DNA from: Phlebotomus papatasi
Lineage: Eukaryota; Arthropoda; Insecta; Diptera; Psychodidae
Reading direction: 5' to 3'
DNA: 64,000 nucleotides
Assembly: GCF_024763615.1 (NCBI RefSeq)
Contig: NC_077224.1
Span: 61,824,712-61,888,711 of the forward strand
The position numbers and the translations under genes were made by a program. Below, piece by piece: positions 9,851 through 23,600 of this stretch; within the stretch, counting starts at the first letter, position 1; every line of letters begins with the position of its first letter. Below the pieces are notes generated by a model. That model was given only the letters and a program-made list of their open reading frames with translations, did no database searches and was not told the origin of the DNA.

Positions 9851-11104
9851 AATCTCTTTTATATCAATAGCCTCTTCAACAAAATATATATATATATATA
9901 TATATGAGATAAAAAATAATAATAATAAAAAATAATAATAGAAATTCTATTGTCCCTCCCTTAACATTCTGCGTATGTAGAATATTGTACCTAGATTATG
10001 TAAAATTTCTCATTGTAAAATTCATTTGAATTTGAAGAAGAATAAGTAAAGCCACATTTTGATGACAATCAAAAAGGAGATGGATATTCCTCAATGAGAA
10101 AAATTGGGTTGGGGGCCAACCCATTCTTTCTTAAATAAAAAAAAAGTGAATGAGATGTGTGTGAAAAGAGGAAATCACCAACTGCAAAGGCGCAAAAGCT
10201 TTGTTGGCTCCACACACAAACCCCATACACCATTATATTACTTTTCATCCCCGGAAAATCCCATTTGTGCTTGAAACACTCTATATTTACATAGAATTAC
10301 TTTTATGTTCCTCAAATAACTATCCTTCTTGCAAACACACCAAGTTCAAATATATTATACCATGGGGCTCTGTTGAATACATTTCAAAGTTCCAACATTG
10401 CTATCAATATTATATTCTCTATATGTTATATTACATGCATGTTGGTGATTCCTCAAATACATATTTGTAGTCTAGCACACTTTATAACGAATTTGTAGAG
10501 GACAATATACTTCACAATATATGGTAATAATGAGACGAGAATGGAAATTATTTGCATGAATAACCTCTGACATATCTTGTCTTTTGTCTCCAAATATTAA
10601 TATATTATATGTCTGTATGTTGGTGTATTTGTAAAGATATGTGATAATATATGTTTCTCAATATCTATAATTAACATAACATTTTCTCCGTAAGGCCAAA
10701 GGCTTCATACGAATTATACTTCATGGTGGGAAATCCTACTATTCAACGAGGTAATTACTTACAGCAAAGAAACCAAGTGGAAGTTTGATTGCGAAAAAGG
10801 ATCTCGAAAATGAAAGTCACAAATTGCTTAATAAACATTACTGAAGCATAATTCGAGCTACAACGATCATTTAAATTTCTCTTTCTCTTTTTTTATTGAG
10901 CCAAATCAATGCAGAGTACAATAATTGATAATCCGCATTATTTTTACTTTTTGTAAAGTTCAATTTCTAACCCTTTAAGGACGAGTGGGACACCGGTGTC
11001 TCAAAAACAAAATCATTTTTTTTTATTATACAAAGTTATTTTGTCATGTAAATAGTCCGAATAATTAGTTTCTGTTTTTGGGAGACCGCTGTCACATTCA
11101 TCCT
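9851..11104. other. AT-rich DNA with TA and TAA microsatellites
   Basis: Holds a (TA)n run at about 9886-9905 and a (TAA)n run at about 9911-9945. The rest appears unique, with no supported exon. Confidence 0.5.
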
Positions 11105-11253
11105 TAATGGTGTCTACATACTAGAAGCAATTTTCGTCAAAAATTGCTTTTTTTTAAAAGAAATCTGACGTTTCTTCTTACAAGGATAGGGGAAATTTTC
11201 TTTAAAATGACAATTTTTTTCAAAGAAATTGCTCCTAGTGTGCAGAGGCCATA
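11105..11253. mobile_element. MITE family B, copy 2
   Basis: The ends TGGTGTCTACATACTAGAAG and TCCTAGTGTGCAGAGGCCA are inverted, with CAATTTTCGTCAAAAATTGC inside. It is closely related to 7386-7527. Confidence 0.75.
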
Positions 11254-11780
11254 AAGAACTAAACTGTGCTGAAGACAAACTATATCTGTTCTTCCAGATC
11301 TAAAGGCTAAACACTTAAAGATAGAGACATGATTGTTTTTAAAGAAACCCCATTAAGTCGATTCAAGACTTATTATTATAGCCTTAAGTTTTCTTCAACT
11401 CTTTCCCTACTTTTCCAAAACCAATTTTTCTGGATCTCAAAAACTTGTATTATGTTTTTTTAATTGTACAATTCTAAAAATAGTTCAGGATTCAATATTT
11501 CATCCCTATACAAATTATACCCTTAACTCATTCTAAAAACGGGATTACAATGTTAAATGACTAATGGTGCTCTTCAAATGGACATCTAAAATGGTAAATC
11601 TTTCTCTTAAAATTTTTTTGAACACATGACTGTTCTCTAGTGCTTCTACATAATCGGCTTTTCTTGGTTCCTGTCACGAATATTTTCTCTGTCGTCTTCG
11701 CTGTGTTCAAAAACCAAAAGTCGATATAGTAGAAGCACTTGAGAACAGTAAAGTCCTAAAAACATGTTTAATAAAAAGAT
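11254..11780. other. AT-rich noncoding DNA
   Basis: Nothing recognised. Confidence 0.4.
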
Positions 11781-12180
11781 TTTCAAAGAATAGTGTAGCA
11801 AGAATTACTACGGTCCACACCAGAACATACTGGAGCATCCTTCATCGCTTGCCTCAGGAAGTGAGCCCCATTGCCCATTCCAAGAGAGCTACGAATTTGG
11901 CATCCTCCTCGCATAACTGGCGAAGACCGACTGAGGAGCCGATTCAATTGTGCCTTCGGAATAACTCGTCTAGCACTCACAATCCCGTCTAGCGGTACAA
12001 TAGCGGTATTGTAATTTGAAGTTATGCGTTTTTATAGCACCCCTCAAAGTTACTACTCCAGCTGAACAGTGATTGGTTTTGATACCATTGGCTTATAAGA
12101 GTCTTCGTCAGGACGGGCTTTCGCCCTCCAACTCCTCTAGGCTCAACAGTCCTACTAATAGTATACCACAAAAGCAAATG
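11781..12180. repeat. Unclassified segment of higher GC content
   Basis: Clearly less AT-rich than its surroundings. The - strand frame at 11783-11980 has no recognisable domain. A GGGCGAAAGCCC hairpin and CCTGACGAAGAC follow each other on the - strand near 12110-12140, which resembles the end of a retroelement. I cannot assign a family. Confidence 0.25.
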
Positions 12181-12982
12181 TCAGCAAACGTCAGTTTGAG
12201 TTCATTGGATAAGTCTTAATCCCTAATAAATGTGAACCGTTTCCCACCGGATTTACTTTTTGACTTGTCCTGAATTAAAATCTAAATTCTTTAAGTAGTA
12301 TGGACTGCTGTAGATGCGATTCCGACTAAAAGCCTACCCACAAATTATCTTCTGGAGCAGTAATTAGCGATATTATTTATTGTTTGAGATGCCGTGCCGT
12401 AACCTTATTTTTGGGAATCGAAAATTCTCCAATTTGGTGTTGAATCTGTTCAACATAGCTCACTCGCGGCGATACACAGCAAAGTCAAGGACTCGGAAAG
12501 TTGGATTCTGGACAAGGAATTTTTGTCGAGCTGTGACAAAACTAACGATTCATTTCGGGCATAGGACCCTTGAAAAGTGTTCCCTGTTAGTTCCAGCGAA
12601 AATATTAAGAATTGAGGTTTTTGCGTGTTTTGATGGATTTTTGCTAAAAATCTACTGATTCCTACTGATTCTAGCTAATTCCTCAATCGGGTACCATTTA
12701 GTGCTCGCTGGGAATTTTCATTTTAAAATTGTTTAAAATTGGTTAAATTTGGTTGATCTGATATTTCAGCACTAAAATGGGATCCAGAAGACCCGAAATA
12801 CTTCTGGTTCATTTAGGAAGATAGTCTACTATTGGTTGAACCATTGAAACTTAATGGCACAGCAATTGTGAACTATGCCAAGTCTTAGAAGTTCTAGAAT
12901 TTTCGTGCAATTTGTTTCTATTCTGGTTAATTTAAGGTCTATGTGATACCTTAAGAAAACTTATACACACTGAAAAATTAGG
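12181..12982. other. Noncoding DNA, unclassified
   Basis: A + frame at 12380-12658 has no recognisable domain or splice signals. Nothing else was found. Confidence 0.35.
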
Positions 12983-13206
12983 TAGGGGATAGCGCGCTAT
13001 CTTCGGACGATTTATGCCTCGCATAAATCTTTTTTTTTTTCAATGTGTTATAAATGAATTTGGCCCATTATAATATTATATTTTAATAGCTAGTCCAATG
13101 CCTCAAATTTTCAGAAAAGATCTATGAGTGAAATCCATAAGGAACATAGAGAAAAAAATGAATTATCCAAAACTTGAGTCGTCCGAAGGTAGCGCGCTTT
13201 CCCCTA
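12983..13206. mobile_element. TA-flanked MITE (TAGGGGATAGCGCGC)
   Basis: The ends TAGGGGATAGCGCGCTATC and GTAGCGCGCTTTCCCCTA are inverted, with TCGGACGA and TCGTCCGA just inside. Length 224 bp. Its right half recurs inside 1867-2193, and a short piece recurs near 48470-48500. Confidence 0.8.
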
Positions 13207-14359
13207 TGCTCATTTCTTGAAGGTGAACTTCAAATAAAGTGAATACAGAGGAATTTCTTTAATATTTTGTTTAAATTGTTTATTAAAATTCTTATAATAA
13301 AAAAGCAAACTGCGACTTAGCTCATTGATAGTGAGGCATATCCACCATCGAGAAACCCCAAGTCGCTATCTCTAACTGTTTGGCTTTTTAGATGTCTCAA
13401 CGGGAAAGGGTGTGATATTGCATCTCAAAAATTGAAGTTCTACAGAGTGTTAGATGGAAATTTTGATGGATCAAAAAATTAAGATACATAACTCTATCTT
13501 TAGAGTTTTAGCTACAAAATTATAAACCAAGGGTAATTGTGAAAGATTCTAAATTTATATTATAAACTATTTGTCTTCTGAGGAGCAAAACTTAATAAAT
13601 GGGAATGAACAAATTCTTAATATCATGGCACATTTCTTAAGTTTGTAGTATCGAAAATATATTAGGTAATATTTACCCACTTCACATACATTAAGGTTTT
13701 ATCATATCGTAACTACAGGAACATATACTTTATGTTATGTTCTAATAGCACTAATGAGTTAAATTTGAGCGTTAAAAATACACAAATAAAATGTTTGTCA
13801 ACCAAACATAATTCAACATTTTAATTAAATCTCTTTAAACAATTAGTACCCACTTTTGCAATGCAAATCGTGGGATTTCGGCCAAAAATATGCCAGGTAC
13901 GGCAGCTTGAGTGTGTGGTGCATCCTAAAAATGCATTATATTTAATTTTATTGCCATTTATTGCAATAGATTCATTGGTATAATTGCAATTAAATTTTAA
14001 ATATATGAGCAATAATTAAATATATATGCTACTACAGTTCCTCTGGAATATTTAAAAAGTAGTTTGATGATTATACATCATCAATTATAATAATTTTAAA
14101 TTAATTTGTTCATATTTATGAGCAAAAATTTTTGATGAGAAGCTTTTTTAATTCCTGAGGTCAATGTATCGTAATGGTGTAACTGGATACACATTAAATT
14201 TCACTGAATGGTGGTTAATTTGAAATCCATTTTTCAATTTACAACATTGAAAGGATTTTTAATGGAATTAAAAGTAACTAAATAAAAACCCATAGGGCCG
14301 CCAAAAAGCATTACCGATGTAGCTTTTTAGCAGTGGTTTTGTACTTCAATCCCACTCAC
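13207..14359. other. AT-rich DNA, probably intron of the - strand gene
   Basis: No supported exon. The - strand frame at 13821-14012 lacks splice signals and has AT-rich codons. Confidence 0.45.
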
Positions 14360-14441
14360 CTGGCTTGATTTTGAGGACCATTGGACATGGGCGATCGGGC
14401 CGGATATCCTGTGGCGCGAGGACTTCCGGTCATTAAGTACT
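14360..14441 (-). CDS. Internal coding exon of an unidentified gene
   Basis: An 82-nt exon with a good acceptor (CTTTTCTGTTTTGCAG) and a consensus donor (AG|GTGAGT). It is far more GC-rich than the DNA around it. In the frame that needs two bases at its start it reads YLMTGSPRATGYPARSPM then SNGPQNQA, ending in phase 2. Starting with AG, it completes a Glu codon (GAG) with either of two upstream exons that end in G: 27177-27213 and 61577-61753. One other frame is also open, so the phase match is the main reason for this choice. The peptide is Ser/Pro/Gly-rich, like a disordered linker. No domain and no function can be named. Confidence 0.65.
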
Positions 14442-16537
14442 CTGCAAAACAGAAAAGACTCAATTGAATAATGTATATTGCGAAATATTTATGGATTGAA
14501 AAGTATCCCCTTCATATCAAAATACATATAAAATGCTTTGTAACAAATGTTTCACATGGAAAAAGTGAGATAGCAATTAAAATGTCCTCCACCAAAATAG
14601 AGAAATGGTTAACCAAAAACTGTATTAAAAAATGAATTCAGTCAATTGTGAGATATATTGCACTGTCATCAAAAAATTATTCATGCAAAATTAAATTAAC
14701 TATTGTGTCAGTTGAATCAATTAGTTCTCTGCAAATTCACATTGCAATACCTTTATATTTTTTAACATATACTCATTGTATCCATCACTATATATTCAAA
14801 ATTAAATATGTAACATTTGTGAGGGGCAAACAATTGGATTAATTGCACCAATATGTTGGACTGATTGATCACTTTTTCATTTCATTTGGCACAACTGGTG
14901 ATTTTTTTTCACTCTATTTTACTTCGTATCCAGAATTTAACTCATGGCAACAAAACTAAACAGTCAATGGATTTTAATATTATATCACAAATCGAATGTC
15001 GAAGATCCTAAATAGAACGTCAACGTATAATTCAATTTAGAAATTCAACATTCGTTTCAAATAGAATTAATTGGATTGTCCGGCTTTTCAATGAATTTTT
15101 TGAATACAATATTACATAGTTATCTAATATCATAGCAATTCTAAATCAAATTTATAATATTAACATTGAAATATTATGCACTACAATATTATTTATTTAT
15201 TTAATTATCCGAAAAAATGCATACTATAACATTTTAATTTTTTGTCAGTTCTTTAAATATTTATAGAAAAAAAATTAAAATATTTAGCTCAAAAATAAAT
15301 TTTTAGTGCTAAAATCGCTAAAACACATAACGAGAAGAGTTTTAAACGCTCAGTTTATAAAGAAACTAGGCCGTGACCCCTAAGCCTTTAAATTTTGTCT
15401 TAGAAATTAACATCTGAAATAAAACCGCCGAACTTATAATATCGATTATAATATTAGGCCCGATCAGTAAATGGTTAGGAGGGACCCGGTACACCAAGAA
15501 CAAAATTGGGAACGGGAGGAGCGCTACATCTACAATTAGGATTTATAAGAAGCTCTATTTAGTATTAAGGGTGTTCCCAGGATTTTAGTAAAAATGGGGC
15601 CAAATTGAAGAATAATCCTCAAAAAAAAATTGTTCTTCGAACGTAAGGAACAAGAGTTTTTATCGAAAATGTGTGAAAACCCAATTTCTATGAGAAAAAA
15701 AGAAATCTACTTAGGAACTGTTTTTCGAAAAAATTATGTTTTTATTTCATATCAACGCAGAGTTCGATGGCTTTAGATCATCGGTACAAACTCATTCTCA
15801 TGGATATCAGAACAGTTGTTAGAACGTCTTGGGCGAAAATATTCTTCAGGTGAGCTAAATCTTAATGTTCCTGAATAATCTTTGGATTTATACTTTAATT
15901 TGTTGAATTTTTTTTGAATATCGTTTAAGGAAGGCAACGGTCCCTCCCTGCTTCTATATTCACTACATTTTTCTTTAGTGTTTAATTAAAATCGAATTGC
16001 AAATTCAAACTTTAAGAGCTGCGATCCTAAAGGGGCCGAATGAATAAAATTCAGTGTCTTGAGCTAAAAAACATACAAGATATTTACAATAGCAGCTCTT
16101 CATGTATCCTCTCGAGGTAGGGGCCCCGACAATATTGCTTCTTTAGTGCTCCCTAAATCCGCCACTGCCGATGAGTAATTTTAAACAGAATAATTAAAAT
16201 TAAAATTAGGGTTTTTTTTTGGGGGATCTTTTGAGTAATTCCATCGATTCAATAAATCTGTTGTGAATCAGTAAACGTCAAATGTTGCGAAAGTTTTTTT
16301 TATTTATAGGGTAGTCATGAATTCAAACGTTTTGTACTTGGTTTTGTAAAGCTGGGACATTTTTCTATCCCTTTTCTTTAATAGTTAAATAAATATTAAC
16401 ATTTATTATTCATAGTTCTTGGAATATATGTGAACGAAAAAATTATGATTTTCCATTTGACATCGACTCAATCTAATTTAATTTCTGTAACTATGTTTGA
16501 AATCCATTCCTCATATTCTCAGTGTCAAGCAAAACCG
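14442..16537. other. AT-rich DNA, probably intron
   Basis: Long AT-rich stretch with no supported exon and no clear repeat. The frame at 14648-14842 has no features. Confidence 0.5.
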
Positions 16538-16797
16538 TTGGCTCTCGGGCGGTGAGATCTCTGACTCGACTCTCACAGCTGTGAGTTCGAGTCCTGCCCG
16601 GTGCAAGCAACTGAATGTCGAGAAAAAAGACATTTTTCAGGAGTATTCTTCAGGATCACGGAATAAGCATTCACTAAGGCGAAGGTGCTCCTGGGTGATC
16701 TACGATCAGCAGATTCTTCCAACACGAGGCACCTTGTAATGATTACATTGTAATACCAAATAAAGTATCTCGATACGATTAATAATAATAATAATCC
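16538..16797 (+). mobile_element. tRNA-derived SINE, family S1
   Basis: A tRNA-like head at 16538-16612 has a degenerate A box (TGGCTCTCGGGCGG) and a good B box (GAGTTCGAGTCC). A tRNA-unrelated body follows, then an ATTAATAATAATAATAAT tail at 16777-16795. The order of head, body and short-repeat tail is that of a SINE copied by RNA polymerase III. It does not fold as a functional tRNA. Confidence 0.75.
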
Positions 16798-18681
16798 ATT
16801 CCCATCAGTATATTCAATTACTGATTTGAGGAGAAGCAAGTGGATATGTTATTTGCAAGAATATAACTTTAAAATTTGAATGATGTTCGCAAGAAAGGTT
16901 TTTCCGTGCACTTTTTATGTCCAGTCGACCACAATACCACCATAATGGGTGCAATTTTTTTATAAGTTTTCTCGTTGAGAAATATCATACACTAGAGACA
17001 AATTTCTCATCTTTAATTGATCATTGTAAAAGTTTAAGTAAACCTATTGGATGGTTGAAACAGAAAATTCCTTTATAACCTTCTCCTAGTCCAGTGTTAT
17101 GTTTTGCGATTTTATGATCAAATTATTTCCTCGTTTTCCTTGAGCGACGGCTTTTCAATTACAGTGGAAAATTCCATGTTTCTCTTACAAAATATATACC
17201 TTTTGATATAGTAGATATATAGGGACAGAAACTGAGGATTGTATATCGTATAGTTGTTCTGAGTTTGAGGAAATCATTGAAGAATGAGAGGGTGTATCCT
17301 GAATTATTAAACAATTCATCTTCCGTTGGTGGAGCTATTCCTGAAATGGGACGAAGGAATTGTGGGGTAAGAACAGCACATTACAGGAGGAAGTGGTTAT
17401 AGAGCTGGAAGAAAATCAATTACAAAAGTAAACATTAATGGTCGACAAATTTAATCCATCAATTATTTAAAAGAAAATTGTTTTGGTTTCTCAGAGCTCA
17501 AGATGTCCTATCTCTTTCAATTCACCGTCTTCTCAAGCAACATAAAAATATAGGATAAAAAAAAATACAGATCATTGTGTGATTAACAGAAACGACACCG
17601 AAATTGAAAAATAAATTGGAATTCATTAATTTCAATTATATAATATGATTCAATTTCATGATATTTATATATCCTTTTGTAATTTGAATACTATCCCTGA
17701 TGTTTGCTTAAGAAAGATTAAATAAATAGCAAGACTAATGAAATATGTTGTTTTATGAGATATTTATTAATTTAGTTTCATTATCAAAAATTACTTTTTA
17801 TTTTCTGTTTTAGCAACGTTGAAATTTACATAATTAATTACTTTTATAATAATTCAGAACTGCTAACTTAATAATTTATGACATCCTATCATCATTGAAG
17901 TATTTATACAATCCCCATTGATGTTATTACACATAATACATAATAAATTAGAATATAATAGTAAGTTCATTAAGGGGAATAAAAGCGAAACAGGATGTTC
18001 TGACCGAGTCTATAATATTAAATGTATAAAGTTCTGGAAATGCTTAGTCAAAAGATTTCACGTGGTTTATTACCCGCTCAAGTTTTCCTGCTCAATTCAA
18101 AAGCCTTTTTAAATTAAAAGACAGTATTCCTTGATGGGCCAAATTATAGTACCTAATAGTAAAAGTACAGTTTTAAAAATATTCTGATAGAAAGAAACAA
18201 ATATGTATGTACTATTAGGAAATATAGATGGTGTCTTCTATAAGTTTAATCAAAGAGATCATATTCTTTACCTGAACAAAAAATATAATAAGATTATAAT
18301 TATATGACATCCATATCATTTCACATTACCATTTCTTTACCCTGTGAATTTACGATATTAAAGTGGAAATCATTAAGAATTTATTTCGAAAAAGAGATGT
18401 ACAGAATGAAGATATTTAATCTTTGTAACTGTACAACATATTTATGAATTTTAATATTAAAATGATAGCTATAATCGATATTTAAATTGTCTTTACTTAA
18501 CTTAACGACATTAACAGTCGCTTAACTTGAATTGAATAAACTACATGAAGTGCTATGGCACTCACAAATTCGATTTAATTCGATTTAAAGTAAAAGTGAA
18601 AAAATAAAAAATCACAGCCATTGGTACAAAAATTTACAGCAATTGTATTCATATTGCGATCCCAATTGAAAACTTTATGAG
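16798..18681. other. AT-rich DNA, probably intron
   Basis: No supported exon. The region is plain AT-rich sequence. Confidence 0.5.
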
Positions 18682-19138
18682 TAAGAGCAGAATCACATTG
18701 ACAGTAAAATGCTCACCGTCACCGTCAAAGCCCTCACCGTATTTCGTTGATTTACGCATTTTCATTGCAATTCTTACGCAAATTTTCCATTACAATAGTA
18801 CCTTGTCTCATACTCGGTGGCACTAGGTAAAAATAGTATAAGAAAATTGTATAAATAAAGCGAAAATGCGATAAACGGTAAGCGAAACAAAAAACTGCAG
18901 AATTTTTTGCTACAGTTTTTCGTACAGTTTTTTTTTTGCTCACCGTTTATCGCATTTTCGTGTTATTTCTTCAATTTCCTTATATTATTTTCACCTAATG
19001 CCACCGAGTATGAGATAATGTAACACGGTAATTGAGAACTTGCGTAAAAATTACAATGAAAGTGCGTAAATCAACAAAATACGATGAGGGTTTTGACGGT
19101 GACGGTGAGCATTTTACTGTCAATGTGATTCTGCCCTA
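18682..19138. mobile_element. TA-flanked 457-bp palindrome (GCAGAATCACATTGACAG)
   Basis: Nearly the whole element is one inverted repeat. The arms begin GCAGAATCACATTGACAGTA and run through GCTCACCGTCACCGTCAAA, then GCGATAAACGGTAAGC near the centre. TA lies on both sides. It is a long snap-back MITE with no coding capacity. Confidence 0.85.
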
Positions 19139-19636
19139 AATCATAAAATTGCGTAAAACAATATTGAAATTCAAAGAAGAATCCCAAATTAGTATTTTTA
19201 ATTAAATTAAATTTTTCATATTGAACTACTAAATTATTCTTCAAATAATAATCCTATATATTTTTTTAAATATTGGTATACTTTTTTTTAAATTGAATAA
19301 GGTACCCATCTAAAGGTTCAAAACTTATCTATCGTAGTAAAAACATGCAAAACATTTTATGCCCAAAATACTGGTGATAGAAAGTATTCTGAAATTAGCT
19401 TTTCAGAGATTAATTGGTTTTAGTCAGAAGAAAAAAAGTACCCATTCAGAGTGTGCGAAACGCAATCATACACTATCTAATCTACCACTGTATTTAAATT
19501 ATGTACATTAAACCTTTGTAAACATCATTTTTTAAATAGTGTACCTAACCATGCAAAGAGTTTGTCACTTCAAAATCAAATCAAGTAAAAGAATGACGAA
19601 AATATTATCAAAATCGATGCGATGTCGAACTTTCTG
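19139..19636. other. AT-rich noncoding DNA
   Basis: Nothing recognised. Confidence 0.4.
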
Positions 19637-19775
19637 TGCATCATCATCATCATCATAACATTTTATTGGGGTCACGGGCCCAAAAAATTAAGTTTAGCCG
19701 CCCACGCTTGTCGATGCTGTGCCACTTGAAGATGTTCGGGTTCGATCAAACATGACAAACATGACCCCATTCGTT
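19637..19775 (-). mobile_element. 3' end of a retroposon with (ATG)n tail
   Basis: On the - strand a GC-richer segment ends GGGCCCGTGACCCCAATAAA, followed by ATGTT and about six ATGATG units. A polyadenylation-like AATAAA before a simple repeat tail is typical of LINE or SINE 3' ends. The family was not identified. Confidence 0.5.
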
Positions 19776-20120
19776 TGATAAATGCGCTCTCTACTGTCTT
19801 TTTAATCTATGACCTTGAAAAACCGTTATTAGGAATGATTCAACGGTGTTTTCGTTTATGTACAAAATGTCCGCCTGGGTGATCTCTAAAACATATCCAA
19901 AAATGAAAAAAATCGCACGACGCGTTTTTAAGCAATCCCATAAAATTGTTAATAAATCGCATTTTTCAAAAAACTTAATCTTATTCCCCAGGGAAGACTG
20001 GAGCAGTTTTGATAATTTAATCTATAAATACAATGTCTTTCGCAGTGCTAAACTACTTCTACATATTGACAGATCATTAGAATGCTTTAGATCCTTTTTT
20101 GTTTTTTTTTTTTAATTCCA
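19776..20120. repeat. Fragment of dispersed repeat D
   Basis: Contains CCGCCTGGGTGATCTCTAAA and ACATATCCAAAAATGA, as in the copies at 28.8 kb and 32.3 kb, and then diverges. Confidence 0.4.
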
Positions 20121-20375
20121 TTTTAAATGTGTTTTTAGGAAAAACTGTTTTCGAAATTTCGAACTTAGTTGATTGAAATACCTAGTAAACCCTTTTCATT
20201 AAATATTTATTTAATATATAAATAATATATTTTTTAATAATATTTTTAATAATATTTTTTCATTAAATATTGCTATGAAACATCATAGTTATTTACAGGA
20301 CATAAAAACTTCTTTTTAAAGTAAGAGAAATACGCAAAAATTGAATTTAATTGGATGAAGGACTGGCGCGATACG

Positions 20376-20629
20376 TACACTGAGAAAAATCCGAAAAAGT
20401 TAAAATAACATTCCGGAAATGTTAATTCGTAATAATAATAATGTTAATCGGTGTAATTATTATGCTTTTTAGGTGTATTAGGGGTTAAAGTTACCCTTTT
20501 TCATGTTGATTTTACTCTTAAAGAGGTGTAAAATTAACATTGAAAGATTTTGACATATTTTTACACCTAAAAAGTGTTAAAGTTATGAGGATAAAAGGTT
20601 AATCGCACCCCCGTTTTTTTCTCAATGTA
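20376..20629 (-). mobile_element. MITE family A, copy 2
   Basis: The reverse of 387-644: begins TACACTGAGAAAAATCC and ends CGTTTTTTTCTCAATGTA, with ACCCCCGTT just inside that end. It is full length. Confidence 0.8.
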
Positions 20630-23600
20630 TAGATAGGACTGAAAGAATCAAGACTGAAGAAGTATTTTTTGTGAGGTAATTTCAAATCCAATGGCCATCA
20701 TTGGAAAGTTCCCTATCTGTACCAAACTGCCCTATTATCCTCTAAATATGTATTTTAAAAATAAAAGAGGTTAATAGGTAGAAAATTCACTAAAATTTTA
20801 ATTAGAAAATCGGCGTAAGATTGAGCTTTAGTGTCATGTTTAAGTCCTCCTAATCTTAGTTCAAACGTAAAGATAAAAAAAAAATAAAGTCAAAGTTGAG
20901 GAAATCTCACTAAAACTGTAAAATATACCTAAGTGTAATATATTTAAGGACATTTAAATCGAATGAATGATTTTTAAAAGGTATTTCTTATCTATTACAT
21001 GGTTGATACAGACTCTCTGTGACAATTGATATATTCTGATTTTATTTTCAATGCAAATTTCCAGAAAATTGTTCTTCTTGCCTTGTAGATAAAGGTGAAT
21101 TGTGCTCTCGCTCACAAACAAGATCCACGACAGTCGTATAATATTTTTATCGTCATCCACACTTTTATGACTTGGAATCTGGACATAAGGATACATTTCC
21201 AGGAGGCACAAGGATGGGTTTTTGTCAAAAGCAAGAGGGAAAAAATTGCAGACTTTATTATATTGTGACATCATCAATTTTTGAGTGACTCTGGTCTCGC
21301 ATGGGAAAGTGGAATACGATGAACAGCATGACCCTTCGTTCCGTAAACATATCATTTCCGTCTTTTAATATCATTTCTGCACGAAACTTTCATATATACT
21401 ACCCAAGTAAAAGTCTTGATTTTATTTACCATGTTCCTTTCCCATTTATATTTTATTAACATAAATTCAAGCATAAATTTTATAGCCCAAGAGCACATTT
21501 TGTACATATGAAAATATGACTGTATATAAATTAAGATACTAATGAGGTTATGTATATATACACAGTGAAAAAAAATACTGGAGAAAAGAGAGGCAGAAAA
21601 AGGAGGAAAAGCCAAATGAAACAGAAGATCCATATGAAAACACCACGTATATAATTTTCTACTTGAAGTATATTTGTATCTTTTTGCTCTGAGGAAGAAA
21701 AAAATAAATTAATTTCTAGCTTCGTGCTTTATTATCATCCTTCTATTATCTTCAGCTCACATACCTTTTTTATGCTACATATGCAGAAGAGAAATTTGCT
21801 AAAATTTACTTATCACAGGAAAAACTTATAACGATTAAATTAGAGGCACGAAAAGCACTAAAAGAGTATCTTTGAGAATATCTCTGTCGCATAGAAAATT
21901 CCAATTTACTTTACAGATTTTCATTTATGTGTTTTTATGGAGAAAAACTAAAAAAAAACAATATTTATTGGTAGTAAAATTTTCTAAAATTAAAAAAAAA
22001 ATTATTAAAAGAAACACTCATATGAATTTCATTGCACATGAGCTTTTCGCAGCTTTAACTAAAAATGGGCAAAGTCTCTCTTCACAAGTGTTTAAATATG
22101 AAAAGATCCGCCAGAGCGAAAGGGGGTAATTTTGTAAATTTCATTGTAAATAATAAGATACACTGTCTTGTATTTTGCACTCAAGACTCGTGATCAATTT
22201 ACATTAAGCTGTGCAAGAAGAGCTTACACCTTGGCACGTACGCCAAATGCACCTTCTGCCACCATATATACACATATACGAAAGACGAGATGGTGTTAAC
22301 GAACAAAACTTTTGCTATATATGGCTAATTTAGATGTGACAATTGCAGGAATATATGGTGCTGAAATACGTACAACAACTAAATACATTCTTGCAGCAAA
22401 AGGAGAATAAATCCTCACATTTCAAGAATAAATTTATTGCACACATGCACATTATCCATGGAGAACTTGGCAAATCAAACAATTAAATAAACAGTGTATG
22501 TTATCTCAATTAATAATTCTGTGCCTTCTGTCTGCTCTATAAGCATTATTGCAAAATAAATTCTTTTGAGACTTCTGTTATACGACTACAAAAATTCAAT
22601 AACATTATGTTTATTATGAGTATTAAATTGAATTAAACATTTATGAAATTTTATTGTCTGCACAGTAGATTAGGCAGTTTTTAGGGAAAAACAATGAATA
22701 AATAAAAAAACAAATTTGACAAGTAATATTTAAAAGTTTTGTTTTTTTTCATGATTTATTTATCAAAATATAATTTTTTATGGAGAAAAATAAAATATTT
22801 TATTAACCAGACGAACATTTTAATAACTGACCATTATAATCTTTTTCTCTGACCAAACATTTTATATTCACATTTTAATAAAACCTTTATAGCTTGTTCT
22901 CAAAGATAGATACAATTATGTATTAATTTAATATATCTATATGAATTATTGTTACAACCGCTTCTACGGGTAATCGGCAGAAAACTCGCTTCAGACCGAC
23001 TCACGAGATTAAAGTAATTTAGTATTTAATAAATTTTTTTCATAATATTATAATTATGATATTATGAATGATTCAGAGCAGGATAGTGGGTAGCGTCAGA
23101 CTGAAATTTCAATATAATTTAAGATTAAGAAATTCCAAGTAATGAAAACACATTTCATTTCTTTTTAATATTGGATTTAAAAAAAAGTAAGCGATATAAC
23201 AAGTATAGGAACATTACACATCTATATTAACAATCTTAAAGAAATCTTTAGTCCAGGAAAATTACATCAAAAGCTCACGAAATTATTGTTTTGTGTAATA
23301 CTATGTATGAAGTAAAACATATTTGTCTTTTTTTATTTTAATATTGAGATAGAATACTAATATTTTTATGGGCAACATTTTAAAAAATCGGTTTATTAAC
23401 AGACCCAAGGGATAGTATTAATCTTCAAAACTGCATAGTCTTTTGTGAGAGCATGTATTATAAGCGACTCTTTCAAAACCAATTAATTATTAATTTTTCG
23501 CTTCTGATTTAAAAAGAAAAATTAAAAAATTATTTGACAGAACGTGGTGCTTTCAAAAACTTTGAAAAACAATTTAAAAAAATAAAATTGAAAAGAAATG

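Noticed and set aside
9886..9945. TA and TAA microsatellites, G run at 45475-45486, C run at 50902-50912 and TA run at 56881-56901
   Set aside because: Ordinary simple repeats; noted in the surrounding entries but not of further interest.
10755..10840. Possible - strand exon reading MFIKQFVTFIFEILFRNQ with a GTAAGT donor
   Set aside because: AT-rich codons, weak acceptor, no phase partner. A chance match is likely.
12110..12145. Second hammerhead core (CTGACGA) on the - strand
   Set aside because: No stem II followed by GAAA can be formed after it. Only the 7-base word matches.
16538..16612. Functional tRNA gene
   Set aside because: Only the B box is good. No full cloverleaf can be drawn, and the body plus (AAT)n tail identify a SINE. 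The same reasoning applies to 36531-36597, 44455-44506, 58433-58507 and 62470-62545.
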